From Streptomyces sp. WMMC500 (GTDB lineage: Bacteria; Actinomycetota; Actinomycetes; Streptomycetales; Streptomycetaceae): 64,000 nucleotides of DNA. Positions 19,877 through 28,695 of the stretch are shown in pieces (position 1 is the first letter of the stretch; each line of letters starts with the position of its first letter). The stretch is taken from NCBI RefSeq assembly GCF_027497195.1, contig NZ_CP114905.1:4098501-4162500 (forward strand), read 5' to 3'. The position numbers and the translations under genes were made by a program. The notes under the pieces were generated by a model. The model had not been told where the DNA came from, did not search any database, and saw only the letters and a program-made list of their open reading frames with translations.

Positions 19877-20854
19877 TTGATCACCAACCGCGTTCGAGCC
19901 CGCGCCGCCGCCTCGGTGCTGGCCGCCGCCGCCCTGACCGCGGGGCTCGCGGCCTGCGGCGGCGACAGCCTGGAGGAGAAGGGCGGCACGGACTCCTCGG
20001 ACGACGACAAGTCATCCCTGGTCGTGGGCCAGGCCGGGTTCACGGTCTCGACGGTGACCGCCGAGCTGTACTCGGCGATGCTGGAGGACGCCGGCTACGA
20101 CGTCACGATAAAGAAGCTGGAGAACCGCGAGCTGTACGAGCCGGAGCTGGAGAAGGGCAGCATCGACGTCTTCCCGGAGTACGCCGCGACCCTCGCCGAG
20201 TTCCTCAACGCGAAGGAGAACGGCGTGGAGGCACCGGAGAAGAACCCCGTCGCGTCGAACGACGTCGACGAGACGGTGACCGCCCTGCGTGAGCTCGCCG
20301 AGCCCCGCGGCCTGAAGGTGCTCTCCGCCGGCGACGCCGTCGACCAGAACGCCTTCGCCGTCTCCAAGGACTTCGCCGCGGAGAACAAGCTCAAGACCCT
20401 CAGCGACCTCGGCAAGACCGGCGAGGCCGTCCGCCTGGCGGCGGGCGACGAATGCCCGGAGCGCCCGTTCTGCGAGCCGGGCCTGGAGAAGACGTACGAC
20501 ATCGACATCGCGAAGATCGACCCCCTGGGCGTGGGCACCCCGGCGGCCAAGCAGTCGGTCCAGGACGGCACCAACCAGCTCGTCCTGACGACGACCACGG
20601 ACGCCACCCTGGACGACTTCGACCTGGTGCTTCTGGAGGACGACAAGGGCCTGCAGAACGCGGACAACATCCTCCCGGTCGTCAACGAAGAGGAAGCGGG
20701 GACGAAGGAGATCGCGTCCACGCTGGACAAGCTCACGAAGGTGCTGACGACGGAGGACCTGATCGAGCTGAACCGCAAGGTGGACGCGGAGCGGATGAAG
20801 CCGGCGGACGCGGCGAAGGAGTACCTGGAAGAGAAGAACCTCCTCGGCTCGTGA
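19877..20854 (+). CDS. Osmoprotectant-binding lipoprotein
   Basis: Substrate-binding component of the OpuC-type transporter, about 325 residues. A signal peptide ends in the lipobox LAAC, so it should be anchored outside the membrane by a lipidated Cys. The mature part opens LVVGQAGFTVSTVTAELYSAML and continues with IDVFPEYAATLAEFL, typical of OpuAC-domain quaternary-amine binders. TTG at 19877 has GGATGGAG just upstream; the ATG at 19865 inside that element has no ribosome site, so TTG is preferred. A strong terminator follows eight bases after the stop. Confidence 0.9.
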   Translation: MITNRVRARAAASVLAAAALTAGLAACGGDSLEEKGGTDSSDDDKSSLVVGQAGFTVSTVTAELYSAMLEDAGYDVTIKKLENRELYEPELEKGSIDVFPEYAATLAEFLNAKENGVEAPEKNPVASNDVDETVTALRELAEPRGLKVLSAGDAVDQNAFAVSKDFAAENKLKTLSDLGKTGEAVRLAAGDECPERPFCEPGLEKTYDIDIAKIDPLGVGTPAAKQSVQDGTNQLVLTTTTDATLDDFDLVLLEDDKGLQNADNILPVVNEEEAGTKEIASTLDKLTKVLTTEDLIELNRKVDAERMKPADAAKEYLEEKNLLGS

Positions 20855-20861
20855 GACGAGC

Positions 20862-20892
20862 GGTCCCGCCGGGCCCCGGGCCCGGCGGGACC
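20862..20892 (+). terminator. Hairpin terminator after the osmoprotectant operon
   Basis: A perfect 14-bp GC stem with a 3-base loop (GGTCCCGCCGGGCC / GGCCCGGCGGGACC) begins eight bases after the binding-protein stop. There is no T run, which is common for Streptomyces terminators. Confidence 0.8.
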
Positions 20893-20990
20893 CGCGGATG
20901 TGACGGCGGAACGGGCAACCGATCCGGCCCGGGCGGCAACCAGGTAACGCGCGAAGCGCGCACCCCCCACTACCCGGGAGTTGGTCGACC

Positions 20991-22268
20991 ATGGGACGAG
21001 GCAAGCCCGGCAGCAGCCGCAGGGTGAGTGGCCGTGAGAGCCGTCACGGCACCGGCAACGACGACACCGGCGGGGCCGGCCGGACCGGCGGCGACGGCCT
21101 TCGCCGGCGGCGCACGGCCGCGCTCACCGCCGCCTGCCTGACGGCACTGGCCGCCGCAGCCGCCACGCTGACGGTCCAGGGCAGCGCCCACGGCGAGGAG
21201 CCGGCCCCGGCGCCGCTGGCGTGCGGCGACGGTTCGTACCACGCGGAGGCGGTGAAGAGCGGCAGCACGTGGACCGCCCGCCGCGGCAGTTCGGTCGTCT
21301 ACACCGGCGACGACATGCTGTCGGCCATGAGCGCCGCCGTCGGCAGCCTCACCCCGGGCCGTACGGCCAAGGAGCGCGTCGTCGTCCGCGGCTCGGGCAC
21401 GATGAGCCGCGGATCGAGGCTGTCGCTGCCGAGCTACACCACGTTGGACGTCTGCGGCACCATCGACGTCACCGGCTCGGGCTCCGGCGACCAGGCGCCG
21501 GTCTACGCCCGCGGCGTACGCGATGTCGAGGTCCAGCACCTGAACGTCACCGGTAGTCCCGTATACGGCATCTTCATGCGCAACGTCACCAACGTCACCC
21601 TCGGCCAGATCGACATGCGCCTGTCGGCCGGCCTCGGCGTCCGCATCGACAACCGCGGCGACACCAGCCAGTGGACCCGTAACGTCCGGATCGACAACGT
21701 CTACGTCTCCGGAGCGAGCGCGCACGCGGTCGAGACCTACGGCGTCGACGGCCTCACCATCGGCACCGTCACCGCCCGCGGCGTCGGCGAGTCGGGCCTG
21801 CTGCTCAACCAGACGATCAACGCCGACATCGGCACCGTAGACGCCGTAGACGCCGGCACCGGCACCGGCTACGCGGCCTTCCGCATGGCCAACCGCAACG
21901 GCCGCGTCGGCGACAGCTACGCCACCAACATCCGCGTCGGCCAGGTCATCGCCCGCGGCGGCGGCCGCGGCGTCTTCTGCGTCTCCGAAAGCGGCGGCGC
22001 GGTCATCGACCGCGTCGACATCGCGAACACGGGCGGCAACGCCATCCTGCTGGAGAACTGCTACAACGTGAGCATCGCCGGCCAGAGCGGCTCCGTGTCC
22101 GGCCCCGGCGACATCCGCATCGCGGCCCGCTCGGAGTTCGCGAACTCCCGGGACATCACGCTGCAGAACCTGACGGTGACGAACTCCGCCCTCAACGAGA
22201 ACCCGTGCGCCGACAACCTGACCGTACGGAACGTCCAGTTCGTCAACTCCAGCCGGAACACCTGCTGA
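20991..22268 (+). CDS. Secreted right-handed parallel beta-helix protein
   Basis: A 425-residue protein with an N-terminal basic region and a hydrophobic signal segment (AALTAACLTALAAAAATLTV, about residues 43-62), so it is likely secreted. The rest is a series of about 22-residue beta-helix coils with repeated Asn/Val-Thr-Ile turns, such as VRDVEVQHLNVTGS, NVTNVTLGQIDM and SRDITLQNLTVTNS. Several Cys pairs could form disulfides. The fold is shared by pectate lyases, polygalacturonases and alginate-modifying enzymes. I cannot point to a catalytic site, so a carbohydrate role is only an inference. It is monocistronic and ends three bases from a convergent gene. Confidence 0.85.
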   Translation: MGRGKPGSSRRVSGRESRHGTGNDDTGGAGRTGGDGLRRRRTAALTAACLTALAAAAATLTVQGSAHGEEPAPAPLACGDGSYHAEAVKSGSTWTARRGSSVVYTGDDMLSAMSAAVGSLTPGRTAKERVVVRGSGTMSRGSRLSLPSYTTLDVCGTIDVTGSGSGDQAPVYARGVRDVEVQHLNVTGSPVYGIFMRNVTNVTLGQIDMRLSAGLGVRIDNRGDTSQWTRNVRIDNVYVSGASAHAVETYGVDGLTIGTVTARGVGESGLLLNQTINADIGTVDAVDAGTGTGYAAFRMANRNGRVGDSYATNIRVGQVIARGGGRGVFCVSESGGAVIDRVDIANTGGNAILLENCYNVSIAGQSGSVSGPGDIRIAARSEFANSRDITLQNLTVTNSALNENPCADNLTVRNVQFVNSSRNTC

Positions 22269-22271
22269 CGC

Positions 22272-22901
22272 CTACTCCTGGGGCGAGGGCACGGCGAATC
22301 CGACGGTCTGCAGAACGGCGGCGGTCATGTCGCAGAACTCGCCCCAGTAGTCCGTGGCCGCGGTGTCGAGCGTGAAGACGGCGGTGTAGGGCCCGGTGGG
22401 AAACGGGACGTGCACCTGGATCTGCCCGGTGCGGAGGGTGGTCTCCTGTCCGTCGGCCGCGAGCTCCGCGGGCACGGTGAACTCCCGCAGGGTCGTGCAC
22501 GAAACGGCGGGCCCGCACGGCAGTTCGAGCCACCGCACGTCGTTGGTCGGATCCCGTACGAGGACTTCCCGGATCCCGGTGCCGGCGGCCTCGACGGAAG
22601 GATGCCCGCTCTCCCACGCACCCACGTGGAAAGCACAGTGCGCAACCCCGCCCTCGTCCCGCGCGAAGAGCCCCACCGCCGAATACTCCAGCCCGGCACT
22701 CCCCATCAGCTCCCCCATCCCGGCGTAGTAGGGCGCGGCGGCGGCCCACAGGGTGTCGTCACCGTTGGGGAAGAGTTCCCGGACGAACTCGTCGGCGAGG
22801 GTGGCGCGTTCGTCGGGGGTGGCGGCGATGGGCAGGGAGTGGAACCCGTCGGGAACGGTGAACCAGACGGGAGGTACGCCGTCGGGGCGTGGAGAGGCCA
22901 T
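22272..22901 (-). CDS. Hypothetical protein of a type VII-like operon
   Basis: A 209-residue soluble protein opening RPDGVPPVWFTVPDGFHSLP. The middle part (AGLEYSAVGLFARD, VAHCAFHVG) and the C-terminal VHVPFPTGPYTAVFTLDTAA look like an alpha/beta domain. I recall related proteins in Streptomyces encoded next to WXG100/ESX-type genes, where they may act as chaperones or accessory factors. It has no signal peptide or membrane helix. It is the last gene of the four-gene minus-strand operon, 17 bases after its upstream neighbour. Function is unknown. Confidence 0.75.
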   Translation of the reverse strand: MASPRPDGVPPVWFTVPDGFHSLPIAATPDERATLADEFVRELFPNGDDTLWAAAAPYYAGMGELMGSAGLEYSAVGLFARDEGGVAHCAFHVGAWESGHPSVEAAGTGIREVLVRDPTNDVRWLELPCGPAVSCTTLREFTVPAELAADGQETTLRTGQIQVHVPFPTGPYTAVFTLDTAATDYWGEFCDMTAAVLQTVGFAVPSPQE

Positions 22902-22918
22902 AGGGGTGTGTCACCGAT

Positions 22919-23833
22919 TCAGTCGAGGTCACCGGGCTGCAGTGTGGGGTGTTCGCCTTCCGGCCCGATCAAGTGCATGGTGTAGCCGTCAGAGCAATTG
23001 CCGCCGATCGGATCCGCGGGTTCGGACCAGGCTTCGAACAGAATGTTGCCGCTCGGCCGTCTGGTGACGATGCGATAGGGATATCCGGAACCGCGGTTGG
23101 AACCGGCACGCATCTCCAGATAGGCGTCGATGGCGTTCCGCTGAGCCGGAGTGAGTTGATCCAGCGGAAGGAAGTCCGACGAAAGGTGCCGAAGGAACGA
23201 ATTTACCGCGTCATCGTCGTACGAGTGGAGTCGGCACCACGATCCGTCGGTGAACGCGATCGTGAAATTCCGTTGACCCGTGCTGAACTTCTTCCGCTCC
23301 ACCTGGGCGATGACCGAGCGGTCCGCTTCCCAGAGGAGTTCGTCACGGGACGTGTCGTCGTCGGGAAAACCGACCACGACCAGTCGCACATCGGTGACGA
23401 TCGCGTGGCTCCTGTAGTTCCCGGGGCGGCGTGCGGGGTCGAGCTGCCAGGGAAGTGTTCTGGCGATCGCCCCCGCCTGCCCCCAGACGACGGGGAAGTC
23501 GTCAACTTCGTTCTCCGGGTCCTCGCTCTTCCCCCGCGATTCCGGGGCGCCGAACGGCGTGCCCACGGCCCCCAGCGCGCCGGCGGCGAAGGCGACCACC
23601 GCATGGGACACGACGCCCACCCCTCTGGCCGTACGCCGGGTGCTCTGGTCCGCCCGGCTGCGCACGGTGTACGTCGGCCCTTCCGGCCAACCGAGCAACT
23701 CGTGCTGGATGTCACGGCGCTCGGTGTCGCGGAACCAGCGCTTGCCGGAGACGGGCGCCGCCATACCCGTGGCGAACTCCGCCGCCCCGCGGCTGAGTAA
23801 GGTCTCTCCCGTGCGCGGCTCCCAGGCTGCCAT
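22919..23833 (-). CDS. Hypothetical protein with one membrane segment, type VII-like operon
   Basis: A 304-residue protein not assigned to a named family. Residues about 72-95 (GVVSHAVVAFAAGALGAVG) form a possible membrane helix. The part after it (IVTDVRLVVVGFPDD, FTIAFTDGSWCRLHSY) is beta-rich and could be a PH-like or lipid/protein-binding fold. ATG at 23833 was chosen because GAGGAG lies 10 bases upstream, just past the stop of the preceding gene. The position after a putative secreted substrate fits an immunity or accessory function, but nothing in the sequence proves that. Confidence 0.7.
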   Translation of the reverse strand: MAAWEPRTGETLLSRGAAEFATGMAAPVSGKRWFRDTERRDIQHELLGWPEGPTYTVRSRADQSTRRTARGVGVVSHAVVAFAAGALGAVGTPFGAPESRGKSEDPENEVDDFPVVWGQAGAIARTLPWQLDPARRPGNYRSHAIVTDVRLVVVGFPDDDTSRDELLWEADRSVIAQVERKKFSTGQRNFTIAFTDGSWCRLHSYDDDAVNSFLRHLSSDFLPLDQLTPAQRNAIDAYLEMRAGSNRGSGYPYRIVTRRPSGNILFEAWSEPADPIGGNCSDGYTMHLIGPEGEHPTLQPGDLD

Positions 23834-23847
23834 GATCCGCCCTCTCC

Positions 23848-25203
23848 TCAACGGCCGAAAGCCGCCTCGAAACGATCACCGATGTTCACGTCCATGCCGA
23901 CGTGCTGCGGGAGGGTCACCAGCTTCGGTGCCATCTTGATCCCGGAGTCCAGCATTCGGCCGCCGGCGGAGAACGGATCGATGGCCACGTGCTTGCCGCT
24001 GATGAGGCTGAGCCCTCGGGTGCCGAGCCACTGGCCCTCCCCGTAGCCCTTGTGCGCAACGCCGGCCATGCGGCTACGCAGCCCACTGCCCGCGTACTCC
24101 ACCAGGCCGACCTTCTTCCGCCCCCACAGCGCCACGTTCTTGCCGAACGGGCTGATCTTGAGGCCACCCGTGACCTTGCCGGCGGCGTCGCCGAAGGAGG
24201 CGAAGTTGCGCGCCCGGTGCGGATTCGCGACATAGTTCGCCCCGAGTTGGCCAGCTCGTGTCCGAGCCGCCCCCAGGTTGGCCAGCTTCGCGCCCTTCGA
24301 GAACGCCCCCGCGACCGGCAGCACGCCGAGGACGTCCAGCCCGATGGTCGCCCAACTGACATCCGCCCCCGCCGCCTTCGCGATCCCGTGCGTGGCCAGC
24401 GTCAGCCCTCCCGTGATCAGCGCCGCCGTCGCGAACGCCGCCCCGATCCCGAAGGGCGCTGTGACGATCGCCAGCACCGCCAGCGCTGCCGTGACGTAGC
24501 TGAGGACGTCGCCGATCGCCTTGATCAGGTCCGCGTGGTCCTTGACCCAGTCGAGGGTGTCCCCCAGGACGTCCGACACGCCGCTCGCGATGCGGTCGAA
24601 CAACCCCGGCTCGTCCGGGGCGATGTCCGCTGCGGTGTCCAGGTGCCGGCCGGTCGCGTCGGCCGCCTGGAAGTAGCGCTCCCGTAGCTCCTTCGCCCGC
24701 TTCCGTACGGCTTCGAGCTCGTCGCCCGCCGCCTCGGCCGCGGCCTCCCGCTTCTCCTGCTGCTTCTTCTCCCGCTCCGCCTCGCGCTCCTCCGCGGCCC
24801 CGCCCGTCGCCGGGGCGTCGAGGTACGGCGTCGCCGCCCCCGCCGCCACCAGGCGCCGCGCTTCGCCGAGGGCCTCCTTCTTGCGCCGCGCCTCACGCTC
24901 CAGGCCGGCTGCCTCCACCTGGAAGCGTTCCAGGTCCACGGCCCAGCGCCGCAGCGCCGTGGCGGCCTTGTCGAACGAGGTGTGCGCCCGCTTCATGTCC
25001 GGCGCCACGTCCTCGGCCACGTGGTCGGTGAACGCGGTCGCCGCCTTGCCCTTCCACTGGCCGCCGTCGAGGCGCTCCAGTTCCGTCACCGTCGTGCCCA
25101 GTTCGTCGGCGAGCCTGCCGAGGGCGCGGGAGAGCTGCCGCGTTTCGTGCACGTCTCCGGGGGCCGGGTCGAAACCCAGGTGGGGGAAGTCCCTGTCGGC
25201 CAC
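23848..25203 (-). CDS. Putative type VII-secreted protein with WXG100-like N-domain
   Basis: A 451-residue modular protein. Residues 1-110 form a WXG100-like helical hairpin with the W-x-G turn at Trp50-Lys-Gly52. A charged coiled coil follows (about 110-200, rich in AEREKKQQEKREAAAE). Two hydrophobic helices span about 222-280 (LSYVTAALAVLAIVTAPFGIG and AAFATAALITGGLTLA). The C-terminal region of about 150 residues (GKVTGGLKISPFGKNVALWG, GKHVAIDPFSAGGRMLDSG) is unassigned. Such architecture is known from actinobacterial T7SS substrates. The GTG lies one base after the stop of the small upstream gene. No ESX core genes are in the window. Confidence 0.78.
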   Translation of the reverse strand: MADRDFPHLGFDPAPGDVHETRQLSRALGRLADELGTTVTELERLDGGQWKGKAATAFTDHVAEDVAPDMKRAHTSFDKAATALRRWAVDLERFQVEAAGLEREARRKKEALGEARRLVAAGAATPYLDAPATGGAAEEREAEREKKQQEKREAAAEAAGDELEAVRKRAKELRERYFQAADATGRHLDTAADIAPDEPGLFDRIASGVSDVLGDTLDWVKDHADLIKAIGDVLSYVTAALAVLAIVTAPFGIGAAFATAALITGGLTLATHGIAKAAGADVSWATIGLDVLGVLPVAGAFSKGAKLANLGAARTRAGQLGANYVANPHRARNFASFGDAAGKVTGGLKISPFGKNVALWGRKKVGLVEYAGSGLRSRMAGVAHKGYGEGQWLGTRGLSLISGKHVAIDPFSAGGRMLDSGIKMAPKLVTLPQHVGMDVNIGDRFEAAFGR

Positions 25204-25204
25204 G

Positions 25205-25498
25205 TCAGCTCCCCTTGGGCTGCAGGGCCGCCTCGAGCTCGCGCTCCAGCCCGTCGAAGTCCTTGGCGATCTTCCGCAGCATCCGCGCCGCCCCGTCGGC
25301 GTGCTTCCCCAACTGCTCGATGCCGTAGTCCCACTCGTCGGCGAAGTCCCGCACCTGCTTTATCAGCGTCCAGGCGCCGACGACCTCGCTGTCCGCGCCC
25401 TTCATCGACCTGCCTGCTCGGTCCATTCGCTTGGCGATGGTGGTGAAAGTGTGATGGAGCTCGTCGAGGGTGTCACCGGTGATACGTAAGTCCGGCAC
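25205..25498 (-). CDS. Small helical WXG100/ESX-like protein
   Basis: A 97-residue, probably all-helical protein beginning VPDLRITGDTLDELHHTF. It has the size and spacing of an EsxA-type hairpin partner, with a Trp at residue 43 (EVVGAWTLI) but no strict W-x-G. The stop is one base from the start of the large WXG100-like protein. The two could pair as the heterodimers known in T7SS. GTG at 25498 is supported by AAAGGGA upstream. It is the first gene of the operon. Confidence 0.72.
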   Translation of the reverse strand: MPDLRITGDTLDELHHTFTTIAKRMDRAGRSMKGADSEVVGAWTLIKQVRDFADEWDYGIEQLGKHADGAARMLRKIAKDFDGLERELEAALQPKGS

Positions 25499-25840
25499 GC
25501 GTTCCCTTTCGGGGAGGGTATAGGTCTCAGGTGACGCTATCGGAAGCGGAACTCGTTGCACCAGCGTCGACTTTTCGTCAGGCATTGCCTCTTCCGGCAA
25601 TGATGAAATTCCATTAAGCGTTGCTTCCCAGCCGGTCGGCGTCCCTCCCGCTAAACGGACACCGCTCATTCGCGGCCCCTCGCCCGGCCCCGGCCCGCGC
25701 CCGGTCCGCGGCCTCCGGGGCGCGGGCCGGGCTCCGGGGTGGCCGGGGCGGGGGTGCCGGGTGAGTGGTGACGTAACTGGCGGGAAACAATTGGTTCTGG
25801 GCCACTCCATTTGGTACATCTGCACGGTAAGTTGCGGCCT
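25499..25840. other. Divergent intergenic region upstream of the type VII-like operon
   Basis: This 340-base stretch is less GC-rich than its neighbours. It contains an inverted repeat (CATTGCC-TCTTCC-GGCAATG, 25583-25602) that could be an operator for the type VII-like operon. It also holds a possible promoter for the rightward gene (TTGGTT, 18-base spacer, TACATC; 25791-25820). I see no gene in it. Confidence 0.45.
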
Positions 25841-26794
25841 ATGCCACGTGGACGCCACCGCTTCTCCTCGCCGATGCGCGGGCTGCTGCCGCCCGTGTCG
25901 TTCGCCGCGGTCGCGCTGGGTTGCGCGGCCGGCGCCTGGCTGGTTTCCGGGGACGGGTCCGCCGTGCGGTGGCTGGCCGCGGGGGCCGCCGGGGCCGCCG
26001 TGGGGGCTTCGGCGCTGATGCGGCTGCGGGATCGTACGGCCGCCCTCCAGGTGACCGAGGCCACCGGGGCGCTGGCGCGGGCCGAGCGGCGGCACGAGGA
26101 GCGGCTGGCCGAGCTGAAGGGCGACCTCGAAGAGGCCCGGCGGATTCGCGGGGAGTTGGAGAAGCGGCTCGGGTCGCGCCACGGCGACCTCGCCCGGTTG
26201 CGTACGGATCACGCCGCGCTGCTCGCGCGGTACGCCACCGCCGAGTCCGAGCGCGCCGCCGCCCTGGAGGGCCGGCGGCAGTTGGCCATCGAGGCCGCGG
26301 CGCCCGTCAAGCAGTTGCTGCCCGCCGGCGCGCAGCCGCAGGCGCGGCCGCCGTCCCCGAGTACGTACCTGCGCGCCTCCCGCGCCCTCGACGACCTCGC
26401 CGGCAACGCCGCCCGGCAGGGCCACGGGCAGACCCACGAGCAGGCGCCCTCCGGCGACGCGGGCGGCTTCAGCTACTTCGCCCGGCCGCAGCAGGCACAG
26501 TCCCCCCGACAGCCTCCGGCCGACGGTTCCCGCGGGGTGCCGCGCCCCGCGTCCGGCCGGCAGGCCGGCGGCGGTCACCGTTCCGGCCCCGGCGAGCCCG
26601 GTGACCCCGGCACCGACCTGGCCGACGTCGTCGGGCCCGAGGTCCTCGCCGAGGCCGAGGCCGAGGCCGGAGCCGGGGCGGAAGGCGGCCGGGGCGCCGA
26701 GGCCGTCGCGGCCTCCTCCGGCGACGCCGACGACCCCGACGACGACCCCCACGGGCCCGTCGGGCGCGTCATCGACCTGGAGCAGGCGAGCTGA
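25841..26794 (+). CDS. Membrane-anchored coiled-coil protein
   Basis: A 317-residue protein. Two short hydrophobic segments near the N-terminus (LLPPVSFAAVALGCAAGAWL and [16 protein letters not shown]) anchor it. A coiled coil covers about residues 65-150 (ATGALARAERRHEERLAELK onward). The remainder is Pro/Gln/Gly/Glu-rich and probably disordered. No enzymatic motif is visible. ATG at 25841 begins MPRGRHRFSSPMRG, whose basic start suits a membrane insertion signal. It is convergent with nuoD; both are closed by one hairpin. Function is unknown. Confidence 0.72.
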   Translation: MPRGRHRFSSPMRGLLPPVSFAAVALGCAAGAWLVSGDGSAVRWLAAGAAGAAVGASALMRLRDRTAALQVTEATGALARAERRHEERLAELKGDLEEARRIRGELEKRLGSRHGDLARLRTDHAALLARYATAESERAAALEGRRQLAIEAAAPVKQLLPAGAQPQARPPSPSTYLRASRALDDLAGNAARQGHGQTHEQAPSGDAGGFSYFARPQQAQSPRQPPADGSRGVPRPASGRQAGGGHRSGPGEPGDPGTDLADVVGPEVLAEAEAEAGAGAEGGRGAEAVAASSGDADDPDDDPHGPVGRVIDLEQAS

Positions 26795-26814
26795 ACGGGG
26801 ATTCGTCCCCGTTC
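26793..26814. terminator. Bidirectional hairpin terminator
   Basis: A perfect 8-bp stem (GAACGGGG / CCCCGTTC) with a 6-base loop sits between the convergent coiled-coil gene and nuoD, overlapping the last bases of the former's stop codon. Confidence 0.7.
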
Positions 26815-26818
26815 CTCC

Positions 26819-28003
26819 TCACTTGTCGATGTCGCCGACGACGAAGAACAGCGACCCCAGGATCGCCACCATGTCCGCCACCAGCGTCCCCGGCAGCAGT
26901 TCCGTGAGCGCCTGTATGTTGTTGAACGACGCGGAGCGGAGCTTCAGCCGGTACGGCGTCTTCTCGCCCTTCGACACCAGGTAGTAGCCGTTCAGCCCCA
27001 GCGGGTTCTCCGTCCAGGCGTACGTCTCCCCCTCCGGCGCCTTCAGCACCTTCGGCAGCCGCTGGTTCACCGGCCCCGGCGGCAGTTCCGCCAGCCGGTC
27101 CAGGCAGGCGTCGGCCAGTTCGAGGGCGTTGTGCGTCTGCGCCAGCAGCACCTCGAAGCGCGCCAGGCAGTCGCCCTCCTCGCGGGTCACGACGCGCAGC
27201 GTGTCGCCCAACTCCCCGTAGGCCAGATACGGCTCGTCGCGCCGCAGGTCGAAGTCCACCCCCGAGGCGCGCGCGATGGGCCCGCTCACGCCGTAGGCGT
27301 GCACGATCTGCGGCGACAGCACGCCCACGCCGCGGGTGCGGCCGCGGAAGATCTCGTTGCCCAGCACCAGGCGGTCGAAGACCTCCATGCGCGCCCGCGC
27401 GGCCCGTACGGCGGCGCGTGCCCGGTCCGTCCACCCGGCGGGCAGTTCCTCCTTGAGGCCGCCGACGCGGTTGAACATGTAGTGCATCCGCCCGCCGGAG
27501 ACCTCCTCCATGACGGCCTGGAGGTCCTCGCGTTCGCGGAAGGCGTAGAAGATCGGGGTGATGCCGCCGAGTTCCAGGGGGTACGAGCCGAGGAACATCA
27601 GATGGTTGAGCACCCGGTTCAGCTCGGCGAGCAGCGTGCGCAGCCACACCGCCCGCTCCGGCACCTCCATGCCGAGCATGCGCTCGACGGCCAGGACCAC
27701 GCCGAGCTCGTTGGAGAAGGCCGACAGCCAGTCGTGGCGGTTGGCCAGGACGATGATCTGGCGGTAGTCGCGCGCTTCGAAGAGCTTCTCCGCGCCGCGG
27801 TGCATATAGCCGATGACCGGCTCCGCGGTGACGATGCGCTCGCCGTCGAGGACCAGGCGCAGACGCAGCACGCCGTGGGTCGAGGGATGCTGCGGGCCGA
27901 TGTTCAGCACCATGTCGGTCTGCTCGGCCGCGCCTCCGATGCCGACCGTCAGCGGGGCGGTGCGTGCGGCGGGCGCGGCGTCTCCGGTGGGCGCGGCAGT
28001 CAT
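26819..28003 (-). CDS. NADH-quinone oxidoreductase subunit D, orphan paralogue
   Basis: A 394-residue 49-kDa-type subunit (respiratory complex I, quinone-site module). Recognisable parts are [48 protein letters not shown] and the end [10 protein letters not shown]. Length is normal and no frameshift is seen. No other nuo gene is in the window, so this is a stand-alone copy. I recall the same isolated copy (nuoD2) at the equivalent place in S. coelicolor. It may serve a modified complex or be a relic; residues around the quinone-site His-Ser-Thr (HPSTHG) are intact. Confidence 0.93.
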   Translation of the reverse strand: MTAAPTGDAAPAARTAPLTVGIGGAAEQTDMVLNIGPQHPSTHGVLRLRLVLDGERIVTAEPVIGYMHRGAEKLFEARDYRQIIVLANRHDWLSAFSNELGVVLAVERMLGMEVPERAVWLRTLLAELNRVLNHLMFLGSYPLELGGITPIFYAFREREDLQAVMEEVSGGRMHYMFNRVGGLKEELPAGWTDRARAAVRAARARMEVFDRLVLGNEIFRGRTRGVGVLSPQIVHAYGVSGPIARASGVDFDLRRDEPYLAYGELGDTLRVVTREEGDCLARFEVLLAQTHNALELADACLDRLAELPPGPVNQRLPKVLKAPEGETYAWTENPLGLNGYYLVSKGEKTPYRLKLRSASFNNIQALTELLPGTLVADMVAILGSLFFVVGDIDK

Positions 28004-28146
28004 GCCGTCGAGCGTAGCGGCCGTACGGAACGGGCCCTAGGGCCGCGGGGCGGAAACGGCCGCGGAGCGGAGGGGCGCGGGGCGAAGGGGCGCTGGGCGC
28101 CGGGGCGGCGCGGCGGAAGGGGGCTGGGTCCGCGGGGCGGGGGGCG

Positions 28147-28635
28147 CTAGGACCGCGGCGGGGGGCGGTCGTCTTCGTCATCCTCCTCGGGCAGCTTGCA
28201 CACCCGTTCCAGGAAGAGTGCCGCCACCACCACCAGCGCCGCGGCCACCACCGCCAGCGCCGCGTACACCACCTGGGCCCTGCGCGTGCCGTAGTCCAGC
28301 CCGTCCAGCACCAGGAAGAGCCCGAGCCCGCCGTACAGCCCCGCCACCAGCGCCGAGACCAGCGCGCTCGCCTGGCCCAGCACCACGGCCCGCGCCGCCA
28401 TCAGCGGGTCGACCGCCTTGGCCCGCGAGTCGCGCTCGCGCTGCGCGCGGAGGCGGGCGCGGAGGGACAGCGCGGTCGCCGTCAGGATCGTGGCGATCAC
28501 CGCCAGCACCACCGGGGCGGCGACGGGGACGCTCGGCAGCGTACCCACCGAGTTCCACAGCCGGGATCCCGCCCAGCCCAGCACCCCCGCCACCACGAAG
28601 ATGCCGGCCAACACCCCGACACGCAGTTGCCTCAC
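28147..28635 (-). CDS. DUF3180 membrane protein
   Basis: A 162-residue integral membrane protein with four predicted helices: LRVGVLAGIFVVAGVLGWAG, VPVAAPVVLAVIATILTA, ASALVSALVAGLYGGLGLFL and AQVVYAALAVVAAALVVVAA. The pattern and size match DUF3180, usually found at the end of the folate operon in actinobacteria. It lies 60 bases after folK on the same strand. Function is unknown. The acidic C-terminal tail is cytoplasmic by the positive-inside rule. Confidence 0.88.
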   Translation of the reverse strand: MRQLRVGVLAGIFVVAGVLGWAGSRLWNSVGTLPSVPVAAPVVLAVIATILTATALSLRARLRAQRERDSRAKAVDPLMAARAVVLGQASALVSALVAGLYGGLGLFLVLDGLDYGTRRAQVVYAALAVVAAALVVVAALFLERVCKLPEEDDEDDRPPPRS

Positions 28636-28695
28636 CGAACGCGCTCCTCCCAGAACTCCCAGAGATCGTAGCCCCGTAGGGCCCGCAGAACGCGC

